Shown in pieces: positions 1 to 7,887 of a stretch of 40,484 bases of DNA. The translations under genes were made by a program, and so were the position numbers. Within the stretch, counting starts at the first letter, position 1; the number at the start of each line of letters is the position of its first letter. The stretch is from SIAJ01 sp036266155 (GTDB lineage Bacteria > Planctomycetota > Planctomycetia > Gemmatales > Gemmataceae). The DNA is taken from positions 1-40,484 of the forward strand of contig DATANR010000510.1 in the NCBI GenBank assembly GCA_036266155.1, in the 5' to 3' direction. Under the pieces are notes generated by a model, which was given only the letters and a program-made list of their open reading frames with translations, was not told the origin of the DNA and did not search any database.

Positions 1-380
1 AATGCGACATGGTCAAAGCAAGAGGGTAGGTCTTCACTACACGACCTCCGACGACCACGCGCTCGAAAAATCCCGAAGCGTTGACTCACCGGAGGGCCGA
101 AAAAAGTGCAAAAAAGAGCGCAGTAGCGTAACTTGGGTTAGGGCTTCGACGGTTCCGCATTGACCTGTCGAGAGAGACGGCCGATCAGGTCGGGCAGCTG
201 ATTGAAACGTACCGAAGGGTTATTGATGGGCAGGACGATGCCGGCAGACATGGCAGAAGCTAAAAGCGATGAATCAGCTCGGGGTGACACGCGGGACGTT
301 GCAACTCGTCTAACCAGCTCAAAGCGGCTGCTTTCGATAAACCTACTGGCGCGTTATCAAGCTTCGATGATCTTGAAGAC
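1..380. other. Stretch without a supported gene
   Basis: I see no convincing gene here. A short open frame on the plus strand from about 202 runs into the 3' end of the leftward propeller gene and has no ribosome binding site or recognisable sequence. This is the downstream side of that gene. I see no strong terminator hairpin with a T-run. Confidence 0.5.
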
Positions 381-2108
381 CTATTTCTTCTTCATCTTCA
401 TCATCACGACATCGCTGGCCTTCGGAGAATAATCCTTTCGTTCAAACTGTTCATGGCCGTCCACCACGGCAGTTATTAGGTATTCCTCGTCCCGGTTCAG
501 CCCCAGACTCTTAGGCGTCTCGCCGCAGTCAACCCCATCAATCTTGAATTTGGCCTTATCTGGATCGGACTTGAACCGCACAAGGACGGCCTTCCTTAGC
601 CTGTCCGTAACATCCGAAATCTGTATCACCCCATCACCAAACTTGTTCTTTTTGCGGTAGCCAAGCCAAACAAACGCGATCGTGTCTCCGAGTTCTTCAT
701 TAGAAAGAGCTTTCTCATTTACCAGGATTTTCGTCACGTTCTGAAGTTCAACGTCTTTCTTGAGCGCATCGACTATGGCGGTATTATCCGCAGTAACACG
801 CTCAGGATCTTCCTTGGCCACCCTTACGAAGTAATCGAAGACCGGAAGTAGTCGAACCGCAACCTTTTCATTGCTTACATCTGCGGCCCGTTCAACGAGA
901 GAGAGAGCGACCAATTCCTTGTTGTCGCGGACAAACACCATGCCGTTGGCGACGGCAGGATGCGCCCAAGTAGGGCCACACGCCTTTGACCGGGCGAGTT
1001 CTCCGTATTGCTTGGGATTCGGTGCCAATAAGCACAGGTCGCCGGACACATCGTCGTGCATGAGTAGGTTGCCATCGCCCATTCGCAGTAGGGCCGCATG
1101 GTATTTGCCGACCTTTGGCTTGTTCCAAACCTCCTCACCCGTTGCGGCGACCACACACCGGAGCGTAACACTCGGATTCTCGGCCATCGTGCCGGTCACC
1201 ATGTACAAGTGTTCTATGTCAACCGCGACTGGAGTGGAGAAGTAGCACGTCAGTTGCCGGTTCGTCCAAGCAACTTCGGGTGTCGCCTTCCCATCTTTCT
1301 CCACGATCTTAACGGCCACGGCGCCCGCCCTGACAGACGCGGCGATGTAAAGGTCACCTACTTTGATTGGCGTTGTCGAGTTTCCGGCGAGTTTGTCACC
1401 GAAAGGGTATTCCCAGATCAACTCGCCAAATTGCGAGATCGCTTTCAAATGATCGCCCGTGAGCGCCACGATTTCTCTTCCAAATACGACAGGCGCCGCA
1501 TAACTTGGCGCATCCGTTCCGGCAGTCCATGCGAGCTTGCCGGATTTTCGATCGAAGGCTTTCAATCCCTTCGCGCTGCCGTTCCCTCCCTGGATCACGA
1601 CATAATCGCCGACGACCAATGGAGACGCGGAGACCCCGAAGTATAGGTTTTCCTTCTTCGCGTCGTCGAGGACATCGGTCTTCCACTGCGGATTGCCGGT
1701 CGCGGCCTCCCAACAGGCGAGCGTGCCAGTAATGCCGAAGGTGTAGAGTTTACCATCATGTACGCACGGCGTGGCCCTCGGGCCATCGCCAAACAAGGTC
1801 GAGAACTTCGGCCTCTCGTAGCTCTGCTCCCATTTCATTTCGCCGGTCTTGGCATCGAATGCCTGGACCAACTCGGCGTCCTTTTTTTCAATCTTGGTGT
1901 GCAAATAAACGAGCCCGCCGGCGACAATCGGGGAACTGTGCCCTTCGCCAACTGCGATGTGCCAGACTTTCTTGAGGTCGCCTTTCCATGGTGCAACTTT
2001 TTCCGTCGTGGAGCCGTTGCGATTGGCCCCGAGCCATTGCGGCCAGTCGGCAGCCGAGGCCAACGAAACGAGGCCGAGCGTCAACGCGAGGGCAATGACA
2101 AAGCGCAC
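381..2108 (-). CDS. Exported PQQ/BamB-like beta-propeller protein with PEGA-like C-terminal domain
   Basis: 575 aa. Residues 1-20 form a Sec signal peptide (hydrophobic core, then ASA before ADWPQWLG). The opening WPQWLGANRNG and repeated blocks such as V-F-D-x-K-S-G-K-L-A-W and Y-F-S-T-P-V are typical of planctomycete PQQ-binding-like propeller proteins of the BamB/quinoprotein type. About residues 25-420 are the propeller. A helical segment follows, and the last 60 residues (FKIDGVDCGETPKSLGL) resemble a PEGA domain, a small beta domain found in surface proteins. The start is GTG, with a GAGGAA Shine-Dalgarno six bases upstream. No enzymatic residues are evident, so a structural or ligand-binding role outside the cytoplasm is more likely than dehydrogenase activity. 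It looks like a resident host gene at the left edge of the accessory region. Confidence 0.85.
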   Translation of the reverse strand: MRFVIALALTLGLVSLASAADWPQWLGANRNGSTTEKVAPWKGDLKKVWHIAVGEGHSSPIVAGGLVYLHTKIEKKDAELVQAFDAKTGEMKWEQSYERPKFSTLFGDGPRATPCVHDGKLYTFGITGTLACWEAATGNPQWKTDVLDDAKKENLYFGVSASPLVVGDYVVIQGGNGSAKGLKAFDRKSGKLAWTAGTDAPSYAAPVVFGREIVALTGDHLKAISQFGELIWEYPFGDKLAGNSTTPIKVGDLYIAASVRAGAVAVKIVEKDGKATPEVAWTNRQLTCYFSTPVAVDIEHLYMVTGTMAENPSVTLRCVVAATGEEVWNKPKVGKYHAALLRMGDGNLLMHDDVSGDLCLLAPNPKQYGELARSKACGPTWAHPAVANGMVFVRDNKELVALSLVERAADVSNEKVAVRLLPVFDYFVRVAKEDPERVTADNTAIVDALKKDVELQNVTKILVNEKALSNEELGDTIAFVWLGYRKKNKFGDGVIQISDVTDRLRKAVLVRFKSDPDKAKFKIDGVDCGETPKSLGLNRDEEYLITAVVDGHEQFERKDYSPKASDVVMMKMKKK

Positions 2109-2225
2109 GAGCGATTCCTCTAGGTGATATCACTGTGATCAGATTGGTTTCGGTTCTTGCACCGATGCCCGGCCCCTCAGCTTCGTCCAAGAAGCGATGG
2201 AGTAGCGCCTTTATTCGGCCTGGAG

Positions 2226-2834
2226 TTAGGACGGGGTGGAAGCGCCCGTTGGGGACTCCTTAAGAATGTGGGCGCTCGCGAGGGCAGCCCCAGTGTAAAG
2301 TACCGCAGCAAACGCGAGATTAAATTGCCAACGAGAATAGTCGTCGATGCGGCTATCTCGAAAGTCGAAAATCTCTTGCTCCTTCGCATCAACGTATGTA
2401 AGGCCGGCTTGGGCATGGACTGCTGCAACGGCATCGACGTACTCTGACTGGCAATACCAGCTCACTGCAAAAGAAGTATTGGCAAACAGGAAGAGCATCA
2501 TCTCGGGCAAATCGCTAACTACCAATTTACCCTCGCCCTTCTTGGCCAAAATCAGCCCCCACAGTACTCCAAAAACGACCAGCGAGCCTGTCAGTAGTGA
2601 CTTGGATGAGTCCAGCTTCTGGGTGACCGCTGCCTTCACTTGATCGGTGTAGGCAACCGTACCGAGCACAAACGGTCCCTCCAGGCGGGCATAGCTTCGG
2701 TAGACTTGAACGAACTCGAACCCGCAATAGATGAACCCGACCGCGCCAATGATCAGTAAGGCCCATCGAGCATTGGCTCGCCAGGCAGTCGACTTGGCGT
2801 CTGAAATCAGCGGCGGAGCTATTGCGGTACTCAT
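2226..2834 (-). CDS. Multi-pass membrane protein of unknown function
   Basis: 202 aa with about four hydrophobic segments: near residues 24-46 (WALLIIGAVGFIYCGFEFV), 80-97 (LLTGSLVVFGVLWGLIL), 108-127 (PEMMLFLFANTSFAVSWYC) and 170-190 (FNLAFAAVLYTGAALASA). A GAGGA ribosome site lies seven bases before the ATG. I do not recognise the family. It runs in the same direction as the propeller gene but is separated from it by about 115 bases, so cotranscription is possible but not shown. Probably a host gene. Confidence 0.7.
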   Translation of the reverse strand: MSTAIAPPLISDAKSTAWRANARWALLIIGAVGFIYCGFEFVQVYRSYARLEGPFVLGTVAYTDQVKAAVTQKLDSSKSLLTGSLVVFGVLWGLILAKKGEGKLVVSDLPEMMLFLFANTSFAVSWYCQSEYVDAVAAVHAQAGLTYVDAKEQEIFDFRDSRIDDYSRWQFNLAFAAVLYTGAALASAHILKESPTGASTPS

Positions 2835-2910
2835 CGCTCGGTCCTCGCTAACAACTCGTATTCTGGCAACAAGCTGGGGAAAATGCCATAGGACATCACG
2901 TCCGACAATT

Positions 2911-3222
2911 TCAATGATACGTTTGTCTGGACGATTCTTCCCGTTCTACCTCGGCCTCCCTTGCCCGCTGCCCCAACAGCCGCGACTCCCGCCTGACCAG
3001 CTCGAGCGCCGCTTCCAACGTCCGGCCCGGCAACTCGTCGCGGATCACGGGCCAGAACACGCGCACGACCGCGGCTTCGTCGTCACGGCCATTGTCCCAC
3101 AACCACGACGCAAAAGCGAACCAGTGGCCCTCGACGTCAAGCTCGTGACGGATGGCGTCGAGAATGGTCGGCAGGTCGCTTGCGTTGTCTGCCACTTCGA
3201 AATACTCCCCACGTATGAACAT
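2911..3222 (-). CDS. Small planctomycete-type hypothetical protein
   Basis: 103 aa from the ATG at 3222; the frame is open further upstream but the sequence there is not convincing. Core sequence FASWLWDNGRDDEAAVVRVF followed by WPVIRDEL and a charged helical tail. I recall similar small proteins in planctomycete genomes, but no function is known to me. A degraded second copy lies at 5750-5995. The start codon overlaps that of the next gene on the opposite strand: both ATGs sit inside one CATG at 3220-3223, so the two genes are exactly divergent with no room for separate promoters between their starts. Family recognition is from memory and moderate. Confidence 0.6.
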   Translation of the reverse strand: MFIRGEYFEVADNASDLPTILDAIRHELDVEGHWFAFASWLWDNGRDDEAAVVRVFWPVIRDELPGRTLEAALELVRRESRLLGQRAREAEVEREESSRQTYH

Positions 3223-3457
3223 GACGCGCGAGCAGGCCGACAAACTGAGGTTGGTTTTACAGCCTCACGTCGGTTTTATCGTTACGCTTCGCGAGCGGAT
3301 GCAGCGTGCCGGCATGGATCTTGACCCGCTGTTCAAGGACCTGTTGAAAGCCGAGCACGCGCTCCGCGACTTCGCGGTAATGGCGCACTACCGCTCTTGC
3401 GCGTCCGGCGCGGGGAGGAACTCGAACGACGACGATCAACCCACGACGAACGGTTGA
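3221..3457 (+). CDS. Small helical hypothetical protein, divergent partner of the preceding gene
   Basis: 78 aa from the ATG at 3221; an ATG at 3215 is also in frame. The sequence MTREQADKLRLVLQ, then LRERMQRAGM, DPLFKDLLKAEHAL and HYRSC, matches a helical hypothetical type I associate with planctomycetes. The final 20 residues are low-complexity and polar. No good Shine-Dalgarno is visible. A truncated relative of its N-terminal half is at 7013-7144. Its 3' end overlaps the convergent gene at 3436-3723 by 22 bases. Confidence 0.55.
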   Translation: MTREQADKLRLVLQPHVGFIVTLRERMQRAGMDLDPLFKDLLKAEHALRDFAVMAHYRSCASGAGRNSNDDDQPTTNG

Positions 3458-3723
3458 TCGGCGCGCAACCGGCGCACCTCGGCGAGCAATGCCGGAAGCG
3501 CCGAACGGGCCGCGGACATGAACGCGAAGTCCGCTCCGATTTGAACCAAGGTGGGATCATCGAAGTCGACGGGCTTGTCTTCCTCGATGTTGCAGATCGT
3601 CACGAAGGTTGGCCCGACCAGCGACAGGCCCCGGCAGCCGTCAAGGTTGCGGCCAATGTTCCACGGCCCGCCGGTTGCCATGTCGCAGAGTTGTTCCAGG
3701 CGATCAAGTTCAGCGTCGGTCAT
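3436..3723 (-). CDS. Small phage-type hypothetical protein
   Basis: 95 aa. It begins MTDAELDRLEQLCDMATGGP and ends with SALPALLAEVRRLRADQP. This layout (N-terminal short helix, GPW motif, region listing dates or states, then F-M-S-A-A-R-x-A-L-P-x-L-L-x-E) is common in small proteins of phages and of actinobacterial or planctomycete mobile elements. Function unknown. Its ATG overlaps the stop of the upstream gene (ATGA at 3720-3723), so the two are probably translationally coupled. Confidence 0.65.
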   Translation of the reverse strand: MTDAELDRLEQLCDMATGGPWNIGRNLDGCRGLSLVGPTFVTICNIEEDKPVDFDDPTLVQIGADFAFMSAARSALPALLAEVRRLRADQPFVVG

Positions 3724-4124
3724 GTTGTGCCCCTTTGCCGTTCAAGATATGCCAGTCTCGCCGCCCGCATCTTCGCCTTGGTTGCTTCCGATTGCGGCTT
3801 CCCCGTCCTGCCCGTCCGCATGGCCTCGATAACATGGGCCGGCCGCGGCTTGCCGATCTTGCTTGCCGCGATCTTAGCTCGCCGTTCCGGGTCGCCGGCC
3901 TTTGCGCGCATCTTTGCCCGTGCCTGCACTGCCCACGGTTCAGCCGTGTACGCCGATCGCAGCCGATGCGTCCCGTCGTTCGTCAGCCCGACTCCCAGGA
4001 CCTTCCGCCATTTTGTGACGGTCTGCGGAGTCACGCCGAACCACTTCATTCGATTCGCGGCGAGCGGCGTCAGCCCTGAATCTTTAGTCAGAGATCGGCC
4101 CGGACTTACCCGAGCACGTCGCAA
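3720..4124 (-). CDS. HTH/NUMOD3-like DNA-binding protein, possibly N-terminally truncated
   Basis: 134 aa. Residues about 28-45 (GVTPQTVTKWRKVLGVG) form a helix-turn-helix. Residues about 85-105 (KIAASKIGKPRPAHVIEAMR) and the tail K-x-S-E-A-T-K-A-K-M-R-A-A-R resemble NUMOD3, a DNA-binding module of homing nucleases that also occurs alone in planctomycete proteins. No nuclease motif is visible. The 20 or so residues before the HTH look poorly conserved and the start codon is not preceded by a clear ribosome site, so the protein may have lost its original N-terminus. It is coupled to the downstream gene by a 4-base overlap. Confidence 0.6.
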   Translation of the reverse strand: MRRARVSPGRSLTKDSGLTPLAANRMKWFGVTPQTVTKWRKVLGVGLTNDGTHRLRSAYTAEPWAVQARAKMRAKAGDPERRAKIAASKIGKPRPAHVIEAMRTGRTGKPQSEATKAKMRAARLAYLERQRGTT

Positions 4125-4140
4125 GAATCCGGAAATAATC

Positions 4141-4169
4141 GAAGCCCTTCCCTGTTATGGAAGGGCTTC
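4141..4169 (-). terminator. Probable hairpin terminator after the 4208-4810 gene
   Basis: Perfect 11-bp inverted repeat, GAAGCCCTTCC (4141-4151) and GGAAGGGCTTC (4159-4169), with a 7-base loop. On the minus strand it lies 39 bases past the stop of the 4208-4810 gene and is followed by a weak T-containing run (GATTATTT). It separates that gene from 3720-4124. Confidence 0.6.
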
Positions 4170-4207
4170 AGAAATGTTGTTGCATGGGGGCGGGTGGCCA
4201 TTCGAGT

Positions 4208-4810
4208 CTAGCCGGCGGCCGCCAAAAGCGGTATGAGGCGACCGAACCCAGCCGATCTGAGAAACTCCCCATAGACCTCCTCCGTGATGTCCATGCTGGT
4301 TCGGTGCTTGTCCATTGCCTCCTGCAGGACGTCCGGGATTGCCTCCATCATGGCGCCCAACAACGCCGCTGGCGACACCAATTGAATCGCCCGGCCAGTC
4401 AGCGACAGCGGCCGGTACAGGGTCTTTTCATTCCGCGTGACTATCCAGTGATCGCGGTGAGCAACGGCAGCCTGAATCGCGACCAAATCGCCGGGCGCTA
4501 GCCGGCCTTGCTCCAACTCGATTGGACAGGTCCATGGCGCAGGCGATGGATCGATCAGGTCGGACTCACGAAAGATCCGGGCAGTCCGCTTGAATTGCTT
4601 GTCGATGAACGGGCCTTCGCCCGCTTCTGCAATGTCCCAGACCATCTCCTTGGCGGTGGCGAGGATGCGTTTGGTTACCGCCATCCTAGCCAGATCTTCG
4701 CGGTCCGCCGCTATGGCTGTGTACCCAAGCAGGGCGGCCTGCTGCGGGTTCATCAGTGCGGACGGATGGAATCGCACGCGGGCAACTTGCCCGGTTCCGA
4801 ATTCCAACAT
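4208..4810 (-). CDS. Hypothetical protein with PIN-like C-terminal segment
   Basis: 200 aa. Residues about 105-150 read GDLVAIQAAVAHRDHWIVTR then N-E-K-T-L, which resembles the second half of a PIN ribonuclease domain: an Asp, an Ala-rich helix, then VTRN. The usual N-terminal Asp-Thr-Asn of PIN toxins is not present, so a working VapC-like nuclease is doubtful. The neighbour upstream (4881-5426) ends in an excisionase-like HTH domain. HTH plus PIN is a known toxin-antitoxin layout, which is the only contextual support. The ATG at 4810 is preceded by AGGAG-like sequence. Function unproven. Confidence 0.5.
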   Translation of the reverse strand: MLEFGTGQVARVRFHPSALMNPQQAALLGYTAIAADREDLARMAVTKRILATAKEMVWDIAEAGEGPFIDKQFKRTARIFRESDLIDPSPAPWTCPIELEQGRLAPGDLVAIQAAVAHRDHWIVTRNEKTLYRPLSLTGRAIQLVSPAALLGAMMEAIPDVLQEAMDKHRTSMDITEEVYGEFLRSAGFGRLIPLLAAAG

Positions 4811-4880
4811 TCGCCACTCCTTTTGTGGGGACGGTTATTTGCGGGCGGTCCTCATCCCCACTGCGGGGATCGCCCGTAGG

Positions 4881-5426
4881 TCAGCCAGTGGCGCACCCAT
4901 TCCTGGTAGCGCCCCGGTGTTGGGCCTTCTTGGTGGCGAGCCGAGCGAGACGACCTGCGGCCGCTTCGGCCGCCGCATATCGCTGCTCCCGATACTCTTC
5001 AACTGCGTGGCGCGGAATGCGACGGAATCGTCCGACGAAGGTTGCAGGTAGTTTCCCTTCCTTGACCAACTTCACCACAAACGGGCGAGACACCCTCAAG
5101 AAGTCGGCGGCCTCTTGGGTGGTCATGTCCTCGTCTCGGTCGCAGTCCTTGTCGTGTTTCGTCATCTTGCGACTGTCCGTGCGCGCATGAAGCAAACCTT
5201 TGCAGGTGGCATCAATGATTTGCAACCACTCCTTCTCCGCCGTTGCTCGAACGGCGCCATCGACGCCGAACTCGTTGGCCAGTTGGTCGCCGGCCAACTG
5301 TAGGAATCGCCGGTGAGCACGTTTCACTCGGCGCGCGGTCGGTCGTGTGCCGAATGCACACGCCGAACTGCACGCGACGCAGACCATGGCGAGGACGGGG
5401 GCGAACTGACGCAGCATACGGATCAC
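4881..5426 (-). CDS. Excisionase-type HTH protein with an unusual signal-like N-terminus
   Basis: 181 aa from a GTG at 5426, chosen because AGGAGG lies exactly six bases upstream. The C-terminal part (MTTQEAADFLRVSRPFVVKL, then V-K-E-G-K-L-P and FRRIPRHAVEEYREQR) is a clear excisionase/antitoxin-type winged HTH. The first 25 residues (MLRQFAPVLAMVCVACSSAC) look like a signal or lipoprotein leader, which makes no sense for a cytoplasmic DNA-binding protein. Either a leader-bearing gene has fused to the HTH by deletion, or the HTH protein starts internally at 5165 or 5126. The middle part (FLQLAGDQLANEFGVDGAV) is unassigned. It may be the antitoxin half of a pair with 4208-4810. Confidence 0.6.
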   Translation of the reverse strand: MIRMLRQFAPVLAMVCVACSSACAFGTRPTARRVKRAHRRFLQLAGDQLANEFGVDGAVRATAEKEWLQIIDATCKGLLHARTDSRKMTKHDKDCDRDEDMTTQEAADFLRVSRPFVVKLVKEGKLPATFVGRFRRIPRHAVEEYREQRYAAAEAAAGRLARLATKKAQHRGATRNGCATG

Positions 5427-5587
5427 GGTGAGCCTCCTGAAAGAACGGAACAGCGACGACCCGGCCTCGCCACTCACGAGTGCCGGAGCTGCGCTGATGC
5501 AGCCAATGTGTTGAGCACGCGGCCCCGCAAGTGAGAGTACCGCGACTGCATTACGCAGTAATAGTAATGCTAACGCGCCCGCAATTG

Positions 5588-5640
5588 TCGAAAAAGTCGA
5601 AAAGGTAGAAAAATCGAAATAGTCGAAAAAATCGAAAGAC
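5588..5640 (+). repeat. Six-unit 9-bp tandem repeat, consensus TCGAAAAAG
   Basis: Units at 5588, 5597, 5606 (8 bases), 5614, 5623 and 5632 follow TCGAAAnnn with an A-rich core; the third has TAG. The array sits in a non-coding A/T-rich pocket of otherwise GC-rich DNA, upstream of the HTH gene and downstream of a decayed gene. It could be an iteron or a protein-binding array, or a slipped-strand product. A related but shorter motif is not seen elsewhere in the window. Confidence 0.7.
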
Positions 5641-5749
5641 TTGGAAAGAGAGCTTTTCGCTGCAGATTTTGGCCAGCGCGGTGCTTATCCCGTCAACCGC
5701 GAGTTCCCTATCACCACGAGCGCCCGTGCGGATGCGCTGAGGGCGACGG

Positions 5750-5995
5750 TCAAGGACATACTGTGAGGGGCGCAGCGTTGGACGGCGTTGTGTTGTGACT
5801 CCGCTCCGCGGCTTCCCGCGCTCGCCTCGCCAACAACCCCGCATTGCGCGCCAGCTGTCGAAGCGTCTCGTCGAGGCTCACTCCGTTCTGAAGGTTGTCC
5901 CGCAACGTCGGCCAGAACACGCGCACGATCGCGGCCTCGTCGTCGCGGCCGTTGTCCCAGAGCCAGGACGCTAAAGTGAGCCAGTGGCGTTTTGT
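5750..5995 (-). pseudogene. Truncated second copy of the 2911-3222 gene
   Basis: Read leftward from about 5986, the frame gives HWLTLASWLWDNGRDDEAAI followed by VRVFWPTLRDNLQNGVSLDE, closely matching FASWLWDNGRDDEAAVVRVF of the gene at 2911-3222. It runs to a TGA at 5750-5752. Upstream of residue 1 of this match the frame has no ATG or GTG and no similarity to the other copy, so the first third of the gene is missing. Confidence 0.7.
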
Positions 5996-6098
5996 CGCCG
6001 GGTAGGTCGGGCATTGTGCGGATAGGCCATTGAACTGTGGCCACGGGTGTGGTTCTGATATCGGCGCTCACAGCCGAACCACTAGTAGAGGAGCCCGC

Positions 6099-6857
6099 AT
6101 GCCGACACGCAAAACGGACATGATTTCTCTTACAGCCAATACCTGGGATGAGCTGCTTGGGTGCGTCAAGGAGGCAAAAGGGGCACTTGGGAATCCAAAA
6201 CAGCTGTGGTTTCGCGGGCAATCGCGCGCCATCTACTCTCTCCTCCCAAGCCTCCTTCGGCTTCCGAGCGGTGCTCAGAAGGAACAAGAACTTTTCCAGA
6301 AATTCGTTCAGTATTCCTTTCGGCACTTCCCCAGACGAACCAGCGACTGGGAGACTTTGTTCGATATGCAACACTACGGAATACCGACGAGACTCACTGA
6401 TTGGTCGGAGAATCTCGGGATCGCAACGTTTTTCGCGGTCTACTATCGCAACCCATACTTTAAGGACGAGAATTCCGCAATCTACTTGCTAGATGCAATC
6501 GCCCTGAACAAATACAGTAGTCTATCCACTATACCTTTCGTGCCGGACGATCCCGACTTCGATTACAAGAAAATCTACTGGCATAAGAAACCATTTGCGC
6601 CAATTTATCCAATCGCGCTACAACCGCTGTTTCAAAATGATCGAATTCTCGCTCAAAAAGGCATGTTCACCGTTCACGGCGATAACACGGACCCCATAGA
6701 GACTCTCTGCCCAAAAGCCGTCAAGAAAATCATAGTTACGCCGAAGGCAGTCGTTGGGGCACAAGAGTTTTTGGAGATAGCAAATATTGACGCCCGATCC
6801 GTTTATCCCGATATGGCTGGAATCGCGGACTACGTTCGCAAGGTGGCAGGCATCTGA
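6099..6857 (+). CDS. FRG-domain protein
   Basis: 252 aa. The hallmark motifs of the FRG domain are visible: QLWFRGQSRAIYSLLPSLLR at about residues 34-53 and MQHYGIPTRLTDWSENLGIA at about 100-119, followed by FFAVYY. FRG proteins are widespread, often occur in genomic islands and are suspected to act in defence or as toxins, but the biochemical role is not established. The ATG at 6099 has GAGGAG six bases upstream, so I prefer it to earlier in-frame codons. The gene stands alone between remnants of two genes (5750-5995 and 7013-7144) whose intact relatives overlap head-to-head at 3220-3223. Its A/T content is higher than that of its neighbours, consistent with separate acquisition. Confidence 0.85.
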   Translation: MPTRKTDMISLTANTWDELLGCVKEAKGALGNPKQLWFRGQSRAIYSLLPSLLRLPSGAQKEQELFQKFVQYSFRHFPRRTSDWETLFDMQHYGIPTRLTDWSENLGIATFFAVYYRNPYFKDENSAIYLLDAIALNKYSSLSTIPFVPDDPDFDYKKIYWHKKPFAPIYPIALQPLFQNDRILAQKGMFTVHGDNTDPIETLCPKAVKKIIVTPKAVVGAQEFLEIANIDARSVYPDMAGIADYVRKVAGI

Positions 6858-7012
6858 ACGCAGTCCGATCATGCATCGCAAACCTATGAGTGAATGGACC
6901 TGACTGCCCTTATGCCCGGTTCGACCTAATTAGAACGTAGCAATCCCGGGAACGCCTCATCTATCGACGTTACCTGGTTGCGTTCCGCGCACGTCCGCAA
7001 TACACCCTTGGC

Positions 7013-7144
7013 ATGGACCTCACTCCCCAGCAGGCCGAGATCCTGCGCGATGCCGTGCGGAAGCGCGCGGGCTACTTCCACGGCGTAAAGTCGCGGATGT
7101 ACCAGCTCGGGGTCGCCGCGGAACCCTACAACTCGTGTAGCTGA
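7013..7144 (+). pseudogene. Truncated relative of the 3221-3457 gene
   Basis: 43 codons: MDLTPQQAEILRDAVRKRAG, then YFHGVKSRMYQLG, ending in a stop after NSCS. The spacing of L-T-x-x-Q-A-x-x-L-R, R-M and G matches the first half of the protein at 3221-3457 (MTREQADKLRLVLQ...RERMQRAG). The second half, including the AEHALRDFAV region, is absent. Its terminal SCS may be a relic of the HYRSC end of the other copy after an internal deletion. Confidence 0.5.
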
Positions 7145-7404
7145 CGAACCAGCCGTAAGAGGCACATGATGTCCCGGAAACCCATTCCCGAGGGCACCCA
7201 AACGTCTATTTTGCTCAAGAGTCGCCGGCGGTGCTGCCTGTGCTTTTGGCTCAAGTTCGACGGCTTCCGAAGTCCGAAGTCGCCCCCACCGGTCCAAGAA
7301 CATTCGGAACCTGACCGTACACGGTAGCCAACGCCGCCACAGATGACAAGCATGGCGAACAGGCCAAGGACGGCCCATGTCCAGGTTCTTGAGCGGGCTT
7401 TCAT
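7126..7404 (-). CDS. Possible small membrane-anchored protein (doubtful)
   Basis: 92 aa. The first 30 residues (WTWAVLGLFAMLVICGGVGY) look like a genuine signal or membrane anchor, and an AGG lies about seven bases before the ATG. The rest is low in recognisable features and lies antisense to the HNH-like fragment at 7166-7327, so at most the first third can be an original gene start. Possibly a broken gene. Confidence 0.3.
   Translation of the reverse strand: MKARSRTWTWAVLGLFAMLVICGGVGYRVRSGSECSWTGGGDFGLRKPSNLSQKHRQHRRRLLSKIDVWVPSGMGFRDIMCLLRLVRQLHEL
7166..7327 (+). pseudogene. N-terminal fragment of an HNH-like zinc-cysteine protein
   Basis: 53 codons from tandem ATGs with AGG nearby. The opening TSILLKSRRRCCLCFWLKFD resembles the start of a family I know as ...VLLKSRRRCCLCFGLN..., in which a G-Q-I-A-H-L-D and a D-x-x-E-N-L-x-x-L-C-x-x-H-H segment follow, i.e. 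an HNH-nuclease-like fold. Here the sequence diverges right after FWLK and the H-x-x-D and HH parts are missing. I treat it as a degraded fragment. Family assignment is from memory. Confidence 0.5.
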
Positions 7405-7887
7405 TGGATCGCCTAACGGTCGGGAGGAACAGATTCGATGGCGTGACCGATCTCTCCGTACTCGATGAACTCGATAACGTCCTGTGGCGGCTCAGCGGGC
7501 GCGGCGTAGGGCACGCACCGGTGATCGGAGGACGGCAAGCCCCCACCCACCATTCAAGGAAAACGGGTCCGGGCCTTTCTGACTTGCGACTATCGTGGAC
7601 CCTTGGGGAAGGGAGCGCAGACGGCCGAGGTCACAATTGACATGCCGAAATGAATTACCGAGTCCGCGCGAGATCTGCTTCCAGCCGATTCATCATCTCG
7701 ATAGGCCCTTTGGCATCAATTGCTTACGGTTGGCACTCATCCGTGCATCGGCGTAGGGGCCGGTCAGCGGAGGTACAAGGCCGGCCAGAGGGAACCGAAG
7801 GCGGTCCCATTGAAGAACCAGAGCGCTATGACGGTCGCCGAGACAATTCGCCACGTTCGAGTGCGCCAGAGACCGCAGTCTTGAAAG
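7328..7887. other. Non-coding or decayed stretch
   Basis: Apart from the N-terminus of the doubtful leftward frame up to 7404, I see no supported gene. Open frames on the plus strand (around 7377-7640 and 7650-7955) have arginine- and serine-rich translations typical of out-of-frame GC-rich DNA, without ribosome sites. Confidence 0.5.

Noticed and set aside
4208..4810. Firm toxin-antitoxin call (PIN toxin with HTH antitoxin)
   Set aside because: The N-terminal Asp of the PIN active site is not visible, and the HTH protein has an odd leader, so the call is left as a possibility only.
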